DNA of 64,000 bases from an uncultured Roseibium sp. (GCF_963669205.1 NZ_OY769915.1:3136001-3200000), one strand, 5' to 3'. Numbered from the stretch's first letter, positions 25,160-33,578 are shown. The notes: generated by a model from the sequence alone, not told the origin. Numbers and translations: made by a program.

Positions 25160-25966
25160 ATGCTCGTCGACAGTCACTGCCACCTCGATTTTCCCGATTT
25201 CGACAACGAGCGGGACGACCTGATCTCGCGGGCGCATGCCGCGGGCGTCGATCTGATGGTCACGATCTGCACGCACATCCGCAAGTTCGACCGGATCAAG
25301 GCAATCGCGGAAGCCTATGACGAAGTCTACTGTTCCGTCGGCACGCATCCGCACAATGCCGGTGTCGAACGCGGCATACCGGTAGACGACATTGTTGCCC
25401 TGGCGGCCCATCCGAAGGTCGTTGCGATCGGTGAAGCCGGTCTCGACTATTTCTATGACAAGGCGCCTCGCGACGCACAGGCCGAGGGCCTGCGCGTTCA
25501 TATCGAGGCCGCGCGCCAGACAGGCCTGCCGCTCGTCATTCACGCGCGCGACGCGGACGACGACATGGCGGCGATCCTGCGCGAGGAAATGGGGAAGGGG
25601 GCCTTCCCTGCTCTCCTGCACTGTTTCTCCTCCGGACGGGATCTTGCCCTTACCGGGATTGAACTCGGTCTCTATGTTTCGTTTTCCGGCATTCTGACCT
25701 TCAAGAAATCCGAAGACCTGCGCGCAATCGCACGGGACCTTCCGGCCGATCGGCTCCTGGTCGAAACGGATGCACCTTACCTTGCGCCCCAGCCCCGTCG
25801 CGGCAAACGCAACGAGCCTGCCTATACGGCCATGACGGCTGCCGTTCTGGCCGAAACACGCGGTGTCTCCGAAGAAGAGATGGCGCGTCAGACAACCGAG
25901 AATTTTTTCCGGCTGTTTCAAAAGGTCCCGAGGCCCGCCGCATTCGGCGGGACGGCGCAGCAATGA
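25160..25966 (+). CDS. tatD: TatD family metal-dependent hydrolase/DNase
   Basis: A 268-aa TIM-barrel hydrolase with the metal-binding DSHCHLDFPDF near the N-terminus, GEAGLDYFYDKAPRDAQ, the His in LVIHARDADDD and the C-terminal LVETDAPYLAPQPRRGKRNEP. These are the standard TatD/YcfH signatures, and the product is probably a 3'-5' exonuclease. The ATG at 25160 is chosen because the conserved motif follows at once; the frame is open upstream but extends only into the holB intergenic gap. Confidence 0.93.
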   Translation: MLVDSHCHLDFPDFDNERDDLISRAHAAGVDLMVTICTHIRKFDRIKAIAEAYDEVYCSVGTHPHNAGVERGIPVDDIVALAAHPKVVAIGEAGLDYFYDKAPRDAQAEGLRVHIEAARQTGLPLVIHARDADDDMAAILREEMGKGAFPALLHCFSSGRDLALTGIELGLYVSFSGILTFKKSEDLRAIARDLPADRLLVETDAPYLAPQPRRGKRNEPAYTAMTAAVLAETRGVSEEEMARQTTENFFRLFQKVPRPAAFGGTAQQ

Positions 25967-26799
25967 GCGTCCGCCTGACCATCCTGGGGTGCGGATCATC
26001 CGCTGGCGTACCGCGCATCGGCAATGACTGGGGCGCCTGCGACCCGGATGAGCCGAAAAACCGGCGCCGGCGCTGCTCGCTCCTTGTCGAAAAACGCGGC
26101 GAATACGGGTGCACGACGGTCCTGATCGATACGGGCCCGGATCTGCGCGAACAGATGCTGACGGCAAATGTCAGCCATGTGGACGCGGTGCTTTACACCC
26201 ATGCGCATGCCGATCATCTGCACGGGATCGACGACCTGCGCGCCTTCTGGCTGCTCAGCCGTCGCCGCACTCCGGTCTACATGGACGATGAAACGCACCG
26301 GCGCGCCCTGGAGGCCTTCCGCTACTGTTTCGAAAAACCGCAAGGCTCGAACTATCCTCCGATCCTGGAGCACCGGACGGTCGAACACGGCAAGCCGATC
26401 GAGATCGTCGGCGACGGCGGTACGCTGACATTCGACCCGATCACGGTTCAACACGGCGACATCGATGCGCTTGGCTACAGGGTAGACAACGCGGCTTACA
26501 TCCCGGATGTATCCGACATCTCAGAAAACTCTCTCAATAAGTTGAAATTACTGAATATTCTCATTCTTGATTGTCTTCGACGCACGCCGCATCCAAGCCA
26601 TTTATGCCTTGAGGATTCGCTGGAATGGACGGCTCTGATCAAGCCGAAATCCGCGGTCTTCACGAACCTGCATTGCGATCTCGATTATGCCGAACTGAGC
26701 CGCGAATTGCCGGAGACGATCCAGCCGGCCTATGACGGTATGCAGATCGATCTGACAGTCCTTGAAGACGAAGCCGGCCAGATGAGCCATGCCGGGTAA
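25963..26799 (+). CDS. MBL-fold metal-dependent hydrolase (PhnP-like)
   Basis: A 278-aa metallo-beta-lactamase-fold protein. It shows the N-terminal LTILGCGSSAGVPRIG, the metal site THAHADHLHGIDDLR (HxHxDH) and VQHGDIDALGY, plus a late Asp in LILDCLRRTPHPSH. It resembles the cyclic-phosphate phosphodiesterase PhnP and its relatives. The substrate cannot be fixed from sequence. The ATG overlaps the tatD stop (ATGA), so the two are coupled. The stretch from about 26515 to 26580 is AT-richer than its surroundings. Confidence 0.85.
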   Translation: MSVRLTILGCGSSAGVPRIGNDWGACDPDEPKNRRRRCSLLVEKRGEYGCTTVLIDTGPDLREQMLTANVSHVDAVLYTHAHADHLHGIDDLRAFWLLSRRRTPVYMDDETHRRALEAFRYCFEKPQGSNYPPILEHRTVEHGKPIEIVGDGGTLTFDPITVQHGDIDALGYRVDNAAYIPDVSDISENSLNKLKLLNILILDCLRRTPHPSHLCLEDSLEWTALIKPKSAVFTNLHCDLDYAELSRELPETIQPAYDGMQIDLTVLEDEAGQMSHAG

Positions 26800-27316
26800 G
26801 TCGACCCCGAAACTGCCGACAATCGAGCGCCTGACAAGGTCGGCCATTCACTACCTGGAACGCTACAGTTCGTCTGAAAACAATCTGCGCAAGGTGCTGG
26901 AACGCCGCGTATTGAAAGCATGCCGTCATCACGGCCTGGATCCGGCGGACTTTTCCGGAATGATCGACAAGGTCTTGAAAAAATGCGTCGATTCCGGACT
27001 GGTCAACGATCGCAGCTATGCAGAAACCAAAACGGCAAGCCTCAGACGCCGCGGCGGTTCGCGCCGCAAGATCGAGGCGCAGTTGACACAGAAAGGCGTC
27101 GATCGCGACACGATCAAGTCCGTGCTGGACGACAGCACAGGCACCGAGGAAGAAGCTGCCGGAGCGTATGCACGAAGACGCAGGCTCGGTCCGTTTCGAA
27201 ACGCCGCAGACAGAGCGGCACGCCGGGAGAAAGACCTTGCCGCCATGTGCCGCGCAGGTTTTTCATTCGACATCGCGGTACGGGTCATCGACGCTACAGA
27301 AGACGACGCGCAGTGA
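26789..27316 (+). CDS. recX: RecX family regulatory protein
   Basis: A 175-aa, helix-rich protein with RecX-type three-helix repeats (RSAIHYLERYSSSENNLRKVLERRV, LVNDRSYAETKTASLRRRGGSRRKIEAQL, KDLAAMCRAGFSFDIAVRVID). RecX proteins inhibit RecA filament growth. The ATG at 26789 overlaps the end of the MBL hydrolase gene by 11 bp. recA itself is not in the window. Confidence 0.82.
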   Translation: MPGKSTPKLPTIERLTRSAIHYLERYSSSENNLRKVLERRVLKACRHHGLDPADFSGMIDKVLKKCVDSGLVNDRSYAETKTASLRRRGGSRRKIEAQLTQKGVDRDTIKSVLDDSTGTEEEAAGAYARRRRLGPFRNAADRAARREKDLAAMCRAGFSFDIAVRVIDATEDDAQ

Positions 27317-27743
27317 TGAAGGCAGACGCGGCGACAGGCACGTCGCGCTAAACGTCTGAAAGTCCGGCGTTATTTTGCATGTACAAAAATGTTCCATAAT
27401 ATTGATTATGCGAATTGATGATACGGATCTTGCCCGGCACGATACTCGTACCCTCCAACCCGTCCCTCGATCCGCCATGCATTGTTTAAAAGGCGTGTCG
27501 TATATCCATGGCGTAATCGTTCCAGGTTCAAGCCTTCGTCGAGACGCACCGGCATAAGAATCACGCTTGGTGCGATCGCTCAGGATCCGGGGTCGCGCGT
27601 ACGCCGCAAACGTTTCCTCCGGCAATGTGATTCACAACACGGACGAAACCAGAATTTTTGATAGACTTGTGTTTGACTGTTTGAAGCGTCCGCCGGGAAA
27701 CGGGCGTGTCATACACCCGGTCCACGACACGAGGATGGCGACC
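27317..27743. other. Intergenic region between recX and the glycine-rich protein gene
   Basis: About 430 bp without a supported gene. The part around 27365-27420 is notably AT-rich (TGTACAAAAATGTTCCATAA) and may hold a promoter. The last 150 bp are likely to be the leader of the glycine-rich gene. No known RNA or repeat is recognised. Confidence 0.4.
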
Positions 27744-28211
27744 ATGTCCGCGACGTTTAATGCATCTGATTGGGAAGTGTCCGGTTATATGGACGCCGGC
27801 GTCGGTGCGGGTATCGCCGGCGGATACTGGACGTTCATTTTCAGAAGCCGCGCGGCGAACTATGCAGGCCTTTACGGCTTTGCCGGTGGCGGACTCGGCT
27901 TCGGCGGTCGCGGCGGATCGATTTCCCTTCCCGAGTTCGGCGGCGAAGCCGCGCACTACTCCTATACGCGCATCAACTGCAACCGCGTTTTCAGCGCCAA
28001 CGACCTGGACGGCTGCTACGGACGGCTGACGACGGCGGGCGCCGGTGCGGGCGCAGGATACGGCCTGTGCAGCATGACGGCAGGCAATATGGGCGGCATG
28101 CTTTTCAGCAGCCAGGACGTCAACGGACCGGGTTTCACGGCAGGCGCATCCGCGATGACCACAATGGGGATCTGGGCACGCATGACCGTCCTGAGTTACT
28201 CAATGACGTGA
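27744..28211 (+). CDS. Glycine-rich hypothetical protein
   Basis: A 155-aa protein of unknown function, rich in Gly, Ala and aromatic residues (GVGAGIAGGYWTFIF, GFAGGGLGFGGRGGS, GAGAGAGYGLCSM). It has no signal peptide, no clear hydrophobic helix of usual length, and three cysteines (INCNR, DGCYG, GLCSM). The repeated glycine runs suggest a packed or secreted beta-structure, or a pore-like protein. The ATG at 27744 is chosen with GAGG nine bases upstream; an ATG at 27735 is an alternative. The gene stands alone, and the MITE-like element begins 11 bp past its stop. I do not recognise the family. Confidence 0.6.
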   Translation: MSATFNASDWEVSGYMDAGVGAGIAGGYWTFIFRSRAANYAGLYGFAGGGLGFGGRGGSISLPEFGGEAAHYSYTRINCNRVFSANDLDGCYGRLTTAGAGAGAGYGLCSMTAGNMGGMLFSSQDVNGPGFTAGASAMTTMGIWARMTVLSYSMT

Positions 28212-28222
28212 CTTGAGCCGCT

Positions 28223-28492
28223 CTAGGGTACGGACCCATAAATGAAGCCGGTTTGGCGGCAGAAATGGTAAAATTTCGCGAGGAAACGTGTACGGAGCGG
28301 GCTTGTTGCCCGCTCAAGCGCGGTGACGCTGCGAGGTGAAGCCTTTTTGCCGTCCTCCGGATTTGGCCGTTTTGGCCATCTGCATCGTCGCGAAAGGCTT
28401 GAAAATGAACCACATTTCCTGCGCATTCGCTTCTCGCAGCTGGTCAAAACGATCCAAACCAAACTGACTTCATTTATGAGTCCGCACCCTAG
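28223..28492. mobile_element. MITE-like element with 34-bp terminal inverted repeats and CTAG ends
   Basis: A 270-bp element whose first 34 bp (28223-28256) and last 34 bp (28459-28492) are inverted copies with four mismatches; each contains CATAAATGAAG. Both tips read CTAG, the target sequence used by several IS5-related groups, so a non-autonomous IS5-type derivative is a reasonable inference. An internal perfect hairpin GAGCGGGC/GCCCGCTC lies at 28295-28315. A minus-strand frame through it ends in FCRQTGFIYGS, which could be a transposase remnant but has no intact domain. The right CTAG supplies the stop codon of arfB. Confidence 0.8.
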
Positions 28493-28950
28493 TCATCGTA
28501 GCGAGCCCCTCGCCCGCGCATTTTCTTGATCTGTCCGCGCTGTTTCTTGGCGTCGAGACGGCGTTTTTTCGACCCCAGCGTCGGCTTGGTCGCCTTGCGG
28601 GGCTTAGGTTTCTCCATCGCCCTGCGCAGCAGATCCAGCAGCCGGTCGAGCGCGTCCTCGCGATTGCGCTCGCGCGTCCGGAATCGGTCGGCCTGGAGGA
28701 TGATTTCACCATGCTGCGTGAGGCGGCTGCCCGCGATCCGCGCAGCGCGCGACTTCACGTCCTCCGGCAGGGTCTCGTTGCCCGCAAGATTGAACCGCAG
28801 CTGCACGGCCGTGGAAACCTTGTTGACGTTCTGTCCTCCGGGCCCGGACGCCCGGATGAACTCCTCCGAGATGTCCTCTTTTCTGATGTGTATCTTCCCA
28901 AGAACCGGAATGAGCGATGCGGAATGGGGTTCTGCCGGTTCGTCGTCCAC
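28489..28950 (-). CDS. arfB: Alternative ribosome-rescue factor ArfB (YaeJ)
   Basis: Peptidyl-tRNA hydrolase that frees ribosomes stalled without a stop codon. The 153-aa protein has the catalytic GGQ at residues 38-40 (RASGPGGQNVNKVSTAVQLRF). Its basic C-terminal tail (KPKPRKATKPTLGSKKRR, KKQRGQIKKMRGRG) normally lies in the empty mRNA channel. The GTG at 28950 follows the rutR stop after 2 nt, so it is probably translated from the rutR transcript. The TAG stop is formed by the CTAG tip of the adjacent MITE-like element. Confidence 0.92.
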   Translation of the reverse strand: MDDEPAEPHSASLIPVLGKIHIRKEDISEEFIRASGPGGQNVNKVSTAVQLRFNLAGNETLPEDVKSRAARIAGSRLTQHGEIILQADRFRTRERNREDALDRLLDLLRRAMEKPKPRKATKPTLGSKKRRLDAKKQRGQIKKMRGRGARYDD

Positions 28951-28952
28951 GA

Positions 28953-29627
28953 CTACGCGCCGCCATCTTGCGGAACTGTCAGGCCGACCCCGTTGAGCAG
29001 AAGCCGCGTCACGGAGACGACGGTCTCTTCGAAGAACTCCGGATCACTGAGATCCCTTCCCGTCAACGCTCTGACCTGTATGGAAAAATCCGCGTAGTGC
29101 TGCGTTGTCGCCCAGATCGTGAAGATCAGGTGCACCGGGTCGATCGACTGCATTCTGCCGGAGTCGATCCAGTTGTCGATGACCTGGGATTTTTCTTCAA
29201 CAAGACGTTTCAGTTCACCTTCCAGGATCGGCAAAATCTGGGGTGCGCCCTGCATGACCTCATTGGCGAACAGCCGGGACGCTTCGGGATAATCCGCCGA
29301 CATCTGGATCTTCTGGCGGATATAGGCGGCCAGTTCCCGGGCCGGTTCGCCGTCCGCGTCAAGAGTTTTCAGTGGCGCGAGCCAGACCTCAAGGATGTGC
29401 GCAAGCGTTGCCTTGTAGATCGCTTCCTTTGACGAAAAGTAATAGAGCAGGTTCGACTTCGACATGCCCGCTTCCGCCGCGATGCGTTCGACCGTTGCGC
29501 CGGAGAACCCTTTTCTTGAGAATTCGCTCAAGGCGGCCTCCAGAATAAGCGAACGGTTTCGCTCCTGAATCCGGCTGAGGCCTCCATTTTTCTGAGAAAC
29601 CGATCCCTGCCCTTCAAGACTTGTCAT
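28953..29627 (-). CDS. rutR: RutR, TetR-family regulator of pyrimidine utilisation
   Basis: A 224-aa TetR-type repressor. The N-terminal HTH reads LILEAALSEFSRKGFSGATVERIAAEAG followed by MSKSNLLYYFSSKEAIY, as in RutR, and the C-terminal domain contains IFTIWATTQHYADF, also typical of RutR. RutR binds uracil and thymine, which release it from DNA. The ATG at 29627 is used; the frame runs 44 codons further upstream toward the operator region but without family similarity. It is transcribed away from the pyrimidine catabolic genes and shares the operator-bearing gap with them. Confidence 0.9.
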   Translation of the reverse strand: MTSLEGQGSVSQKNGGLSRIQERNRSLILEAALSEFSRKGFSGATVERIAAEAGMSKSNLLYYFSSKEAIYKATLAHILEVWLAPLKTLDADGEPARELAAYIRQKIQMSADYPEASRLFANEVMQGAPQILPILEGELKRLVEEKSQVIDNWIDSGRMQSIDPVHLIFTIWATTQHYADFSIQVRALTGRDLSDPEFFEETVVSVTRLLLNGVGLTVPQDGGA

Positions 29628-29740
29628 CAAATACGTCCGCTTCCAACCTTCAAACCACCCTGTGCCGGGCACGTGTCGCAACCGGCCGAACTCTATGAAT
29701 TCGGCCATTTTTGAGCGGTCATGTCTGCTTCTGAAGCTGA

Positions 29741-29758
29741 TTGACCACAAATTGGTCA
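29741..29758. promoter_or_regulatory. Imperfect RutR-like inverted repeat
   Basis: The half sites TTGACCA and TGGTCA are present but spaced 5 bp apart rather than the usual 2 bp. It lies close to two better sites, so it may be a weak accessory site or a relic. Confidence 0.4.
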
Positions 29759-29777
29759 TGCCGAATGGAATTGCATC

Positions 29778-29793
29778 TTGACCATTTGGTCAA
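29778..29793. promoter_or_regulatory. RutR operator 1
   Basis: TTGACCATTTGGTCAA is a perfect match to the known RutR palindrome TTGACCA-nn-TGGTCAA. It lies between rutR and the aminotransferase gene, 150 bp from the rutR ATG. Confidence 0.9.
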
Positions 29794-29810
29794 ATTACTC
29801 CTAGGGTAAA

Positions 29811-29826
29811 TTGACCAACTGGTCAG
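29811..29826. promoter_or_regulatory. RutR operator 2
   Basis: TTGACCAACTGGTCAG matches the RutR palindrome except for the final base. Its centre is 33 bp from that of operator 1, about three helical turns, which would allow cooperative or looped binding on one DNA face. Confidence 0.87.
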
Positions 29827-30115
29827 AAGGCTAGTCGAACATCTGGTTGCCTGCAACGGGGAACTCTTGAAGCTTCGCACCTATCTGATCATCATAATCA
29901 GAACCGGCGAATGCCGGACACGGCCAAAACGGCCATCCAGAGATCGATCGGCGCTTCTTTCTTCGGAGAGTTCAGGAAGAAGAGCCGGGAACAGTGTGGT
30001 GAGAGGACCAGCACCGCCGGGCGCTTGCTCCCTGCAGGCCGGCAAATCATGGGCGCTTTCTCCAGCACGAGCAGCTAGACCGCCAGCCCTTGAACCCGGG
30101 CTGCAAGGAGGACGC

Positions 30116-31444
30116 ATGTCAGCGCCGGCACAGGCAGCAACCAACAATCTTGAAGCCTTCTGGATGCCGTATACGGCGAATCGCCAGTTCAAGAAGGCGC
30201 CGCGCATGTTTGTCTCTGCCAAGGACATGCACTACACGACCGCCGATGGCCGTCAGGTCCTTGACGGAACCGCGGGCCTTTGGTGCTGCAACGCCGGTCA
30301 TTCGCGCCCGAAGGTTGTCGAGGCGGTTCAGAAACAGATCGCGGAGCTGGACTATGCGCCCGCCTTCCAGATGGGGCACCCGAAGGCCTTCGAACTGGCC
30401 GCCCGCCTGTCGGCCATGATGCCCTCGCCGCTCGACCATGTCTTCTTCACCAACTCCGGCTCCGAAAGCGTCGACACGGCCCTGAAGATCGCGCTCGCCT
30501 ATCAGCGTGCCATTGGACAGGGTACCCGCACCCGCCTGATCGGCCGCGAGCGCGGCTATCACGGCACCGGCTTCGGCGGCATCTCGGTCGGCGGCATCGT
30601 CGCCAACCGCAGAACCTTCGGGACGATGCTGACCGGCGTCGACCACATGCGCCACACGCATGATCCGGAGCGCAATGCATTCTCGCGCGGCATGCCGGAA
30701 AACGGTGCCGAATATGCCGAGGACCTGATCCGCATCATCCAGTTGCACGACCCCTCCACGATTGCGGCTGTCATCGTCGAGCCGGTCGCAGGGTCAACCG
30801 GTGTCCTGATCCCGCCGAAGAACTACCTGGAGCGGCTGCGCAAGATCTGCACCGACAACGGCATTCTGCTGATTTTCGACGAGGTCATCACCGGGTTCGG
30901 CCGCCTCGGATCGCCCTTCGCGACCGATTTCTTCGGCGTCACGCCGGATCTGGTGACAACGGCCAAGGGTCTCACCTCGGGCGTGATCCCGATGGGAGCG
31001 GTGTTCTGTTCCTCGGATATCTACCAGGCCTTCATGACCGGTCCGGAACACATGATCGAGCTGTTCCACGGCTACACCTATTCCGGTCACCCGGTCGCCT
31101 GTGCGGCAGCGCTTGCAACGCTCGACACCTATGACGAGGAAGACCTGCTGACACGGGCAGCAGGGCTGGCGCAACACTGGGAAGACGGCCTGCACGCGCT
31201 CAAGGACTGCCCGCATGTCATCGATATCCGCAATCTCGGTCTGATCGGCGCGGTTGAACTTGAGCCGATCGCCGGCGAGCCGACAAAACGGGCTTTCTCC
31301 GCCTTCCTGAAAGCCTATGATGATGGCATCCTGATCCGCACGACCGGTGATATCATCGCCCTCTCCCCGCCGCTGATCATCTCGAAGGAACAGATCGATG
31401 AGCTCTTCGGGAAACTGCGCGCGGTCCTCGAGGCGATTGACTGA
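30116..31444 (+). CDS. Omega-aminotransferase, probable beta-alanine--pyruvate aminotransferase
   Basis: Class III PLP-dependent aminotransferase, 442 aa. The PLP lysine is K284 in TTAKGLTSG, and the fold hallmarks FFTNSGSESVDTALKIA and LIFDEVITGFGRLG are present. In reductive pyrimidine breakdown the end products beta-alanine and 3-aminoisobutyrate are transaminated, and the operon fits this role. The ATG at 30116 has AAGGAGG upstream. The frame is open 83 codons further upstream, but that part has no conserved sequence. The distance of about 290 bp from operator 2 is unusually long. Confidence 0.88.
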   Translation: MSAPAQAATNNLEAFWMPYTANRQFKKAPRMFVSAKDMHYTTADGRQVLDGTAGLWCCNAGHSRPKVVEAVQKQIAELDYAPAFQMGHPKAFELAARLSAMMPSPLDHVFFTNSGSESVDTALKIALAYQRAIGQGTRTRLIGRERGYHGTGFGGISVGGIVANRRTFGTMLTGVDHMRHTHDPERNAFSRGMPENGAEYAEDLIRIIQLHDPSTIAAVIVEPVAGSTGVLIPPKNYLERLRKICTDNGILLIFDEVITGFGRLGSPFATDFFGVTPDLVTTAKGLTSGVIPMGAVFCSSDIYQAFMTGPEHMIELFHGYTYSGHPVACAAALATLDTYDEEDLLTRAAGLAQHWEDGLHALKDCPHVIDIRNLGLIGAVELEPIAGEPTKRAFSAFLKAYDDGILIRTTGDIIALSPPLIISKEQIDELFGKLRAVLEAID

Positions 31445-31470
31445 CCGGATCGAACAGAAGGCTAGGCGTC

Positions 31471-31758
31471 ATGAAACGTGAACAGGCAACGGCCACACAG
31501 CTGATTGACGACGACAGGGTCCGCGTCACCCGTTTCGATTTTGCGCCGGGCGCCGAAACCGGATGGCACCGGCACGAAATGGACTACGTCATCACCGCGC
31601 TGACCGACTGCAACATGCTGCTGGAAGAACCCGGCGGTGAAAGCCGTGAGGTCCTGGTTCCGGCCGGAACCGTCTACCGGCGCGATGAAGGCGTCGAACA
31701 CAATGTAATCAACGGCGGGGACGAACCCATGTCCTTCGTCGAAACGGAGTTAAAATAG
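31471..31758 (+). CDS. Small cupin-domain protein
   Basis: A 95-aa single-domain cupin. The metal-binding motif is visible in GAETGWHRHEMDYVITAL, and the second cupin motif in VEHNVINGGDEPMSFVE. No catalytic function can be assigned. It lies between the aminotransferase and the carbamoyl hydrolase, 26 and 10 bp away, so it is part of the pyrimidine operon and may act as a small-molecule sensor or an isomerase. Confidence 0.8.
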   Translation: MKREQATATQLIDDDRVRVTRFDFAPGAETGWHRHEMDYVITALTDCNMLLEEPGGESREVLVPAGTVYRRDEGVEHNVINGGDEPMSFVETELK

Positions 31759-31768
31759 GAGATTTCAG

Positions 31769-33025
31769 ATGGCAGCTCCGGGCGAGAACCTGAGGATCAA
31801 CGCGGACCGTCTGTGGGACAGCCTCATGGAGATGGCCAAGATCGGTCCTGGCGTTGCCGGCGGCAACAACCGGCAGACCCTCACGGACGAGGATTCCGAA
31901 GGCCGCAAACTGTTCCAGAAGTGGTGCGAGGAAGCCGGCATGACGATGGCGGTCGACACCATGGGCAACATGTTCATGACCCGTCCGGGAACCGATCCGG
32001 CTGCCCTGCCCGTCTATGTCGGCTCCCACCTCGACACCCAGCCGACGGGCGGCAAGTATGACGGCGTCCTCGGCGTCCTCGGCGGACTTGAGTTGGTGCG
32101 CTCAATGAACGATCTCGGCGTGAAGACAAAACATCCGATCGTGGTCACCAACTGGACCAACGAGGAAGGCACGCGCTACGCGCCTGCAATGCTGGCCTCC
32201 GGTGTGTTTGCGGGCGTTCACACCCAGGACTGGGCCTATGACCGCGAGGACGCGGAAGGCAAGTCCTTCGGCGATGAACTGAAACGCATCGGCTGGGTTG
32301 GCGACGAGGAAGTCGGTGCCCGCAAGGACAAGATGCACGCCATGTTCGAGCTGCATATCGAGCAGGGACCGATCCTGGAGGCCGAAGGCAAGGATATCGG
32401 TGTCGTTACCCACGGCCAGGGCCTCTCCTGGACGCAGGTCACCGTGACAGGCAAGGACAGTCATACAGGGTCCACGCCCATGCCGATGCGCAAGAACGCC
32501 GGGCTCGGCATGGCCAAGATCCTCGAACTTGTCGACGAGATCGCCTGGTCGCATGCGCCCCATGCGGTCGGTGCCGCCGGTCATATCGATGTTCATCCGA
32601 ATTCGCGCAACGTCATCCCCGGCAAGGTTGTCTTCACCATCGATTTCCGTTCCCCCAGTTTAGCCGTCATCCAGGACATGGAAGAACGGCTGAAGACCGG
32701 CGCGAAGAAGATCTGCGACGATATGGGCCTTGAGGTGGAATTCGAAAAGGTCGGCGGCTTCGATCCGGTCGAGTTCGACAAGGGCTGCGTCGAGGCCGTG
32801 CGCAATGCTGCGCAACGCCTCGGCTACAGCCACCGGGACATCATTTCCGGCGCCGGACACGATGCCTGCTGGATCAACAAGGTCGCCCCGACGGCCATGA
32901 TCATGTGCCCGTGTGTCGACGGCCTGTCGCACAACGAAGCCGAGGAAATCACCCGCGAATGGGCCAAGGCCGGCGCGGATGTTCTCTTCCACGCGGTTGT
33001 CGAGACGGCGGAGATTGTGGGGTAG
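31769..33025 (+). CDS. Zn-dependent M20-type amidohydrolase, probable N-carbamoyl-beta-alanine amidase
   Basis: A 418-aa member of the allantoate amidohydrolase/beta-ureidopropionase/N-carbamoyl-L-amino-acid hydrolase family. Metal-site motifs are YVGSHLDTQPTGGKYDGVLGVL, TNEEGTRYAPAMLAS, ELHIEQGPILE and the late GAGHDACW. It should remove carbamate from N-carbamoyl-beta-alanine to give beta-alanine, CO2 and ammonia, between dihydropyrimidinase and the aminotransferase. The substrate is inferred from the operon and the RutR sites; a hydantoin-pathway carbamoylase is the alternative. Confidence 0.88.
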   Translation: MAAPGENLRINADRLWDSLMEMAKIGPGVAGGNNRQTLTDEDSEGRKLFQKWCEEAGMTMAVDTMGNMFMTRPGTDPAALPVYVGSHLDTQPTGGKYDGVLGVLGGLELVRSMNDLGVKTKHPIVVTNWTNEEGTRYAPAMLASGVFAGVHTQDWAYDREDAEGKSFGDELKRIGWVGDEEVGARKDKMHAMFELHIEQGPILEAEGKDIGVVTHGQGLSWTQVTVTGKDSHTGSTPMPMRKNAGLGMAKILELVDEIAWSHAPHAVGAAGHIDVHPNSRNVIPGKVVFTIDFRSPSLAVIQDMEERLKTGAKKICDDMGLEVEFEKVGGFDPVEFDKGCVEAVRNAAQRLGYSHRDIISGAGHDACWINKVAPTAMIMCPCVDGLSHNEAEEITREWAKAGADVLFHAVVETAEIVG

Positions 33026-33037
33026 CGAACAAGCATA

Positions 33038-33148
33038 GGTCCCGGATCAGGTCCGGGACGGCGCCGAACAGAACAAAGGAACCCGAAAAGCAAGATGAAA
33101 CCTGGCTGGAACTTATCACTCCGCCGTCCCGGCCTTGAGCCGGGACCA
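33038..33148. repeat. Palindrome pair, copy 1 (REPIN-like)
   Basis: Two inverted palindromes face each other. The first (33038-33064) is GTCCCGG-ATCAGGT-CCGGGAC; the second (33124-33148) is GTCCCGG-CCTTGAG-CCGGGAC. The second with its flanks is close to the reverse complement of the first. About 60 bp of unrelated sequence lies between them. The pair starts 12 bp past the amidohydrolase stop. Confidence 0.8.
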
Positions 33149-33170
33149 AAAAATTAGCCACAGCCTCGCG

Positions 33171-33458
33171 GTGACCTATTTCGTCTACATTCTGGCAAAC
33201 AGGCCGAGAGGGGCGATCTACGTAGGTTCAGCGCGGAACCTGAGAAGCAGAATTGAGCAGCACAAGGCCGGAATACGTGGCAGCCATACGGAGAAATACA
33301 ACATCAAAACGCTTGTTTATTTCGAAGTTCATGACGAGGTGATTGATGCTGTTCACCAGGAGCGGAGGTTGAAAAGATGGAGGCGGGCCTGGAAGGATCA
33401 GTTGATTGAAAGCGCCAATCCGGATTGGAAAGACGTGAGTGATCAGATCCCCTTTTAG
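33171..33458 (+). CDS. GIY-YIG family nuclease-domain protein
   Basis: A 95-aa stand-alone GIY-YIG domain of the UPF0213/YhbQ type. The motif pair is YFVYILANRPRGAIYVGSARNL, followed by the conserved Arg (RIEQHKAG), YNIKTLVYFE and QERRLKRWRRAWKDQLIE. No DNA-targeting domain is attached. The GTG at 33171 is taken as start because the conserved YxVYIL follows at once. The gene sits inside the pyrimidine operon between the amidohydrolase and dihydropyrimidinase genes, with a palindrome pair on each side, which suggests insertion. Its function is unknown; related small proteins have structure-selective nuclease activity. Confidence 0.85.
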   Translation: MTYFVYILANRPRGAIYVGSARNLRSRIEQHKAGIRGSHTEKYNIKTLVYFEVHDEVIDAVHQERRLKRWRRAWKDQLIESANPDWKDVSDQIPF

Positions 33459-33475
33459 AGGATCTTGCGACTGAT

Positions 33476-33578
33476 GGTCCCGGATCAGGTCCGGGACGGC
33501 GCAATAGGCGCGTTGGAGGCCGGCAGAGAGCCGGCAAGACTGACAAACAATTGCCGTCCCGGCCTTGAGCCGGGACCA
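33476..33578. repeat. Palindrome pair, copy 2 (REPIN-like)
   Basis: A second copy of the same arrangement. The first palindrome (33476-33502) is identical over 27 bp to that of copy 1, and the second (33554-33578) is identical over 25 bp. The spacer is different and about 50 bp. It begins 17 bp past the GIY-YIG stop codon. Confidence 0.8.

Noticed and set aside
28223..28462. Minus-strand frame inside the MITE-like element as a gene
   Set aside because: It spans the inverted repeat and internal hairpin of the element and has no complete domain, so it is more likely transposase debris or chance.
29867..30115. An in-frame 83-codon extension of the aminotransferase
   Set aside because: The extension has no aminotransferase similarity, starts with a weak codon, and the internal ATG has a strong AAGGAGG site.
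33038..33578. A CRISPR array
   Set aside because: Only two copies of each palindrome exist, with unequal spacing and a protein gene between; no regular spacers and no cas genes are present.
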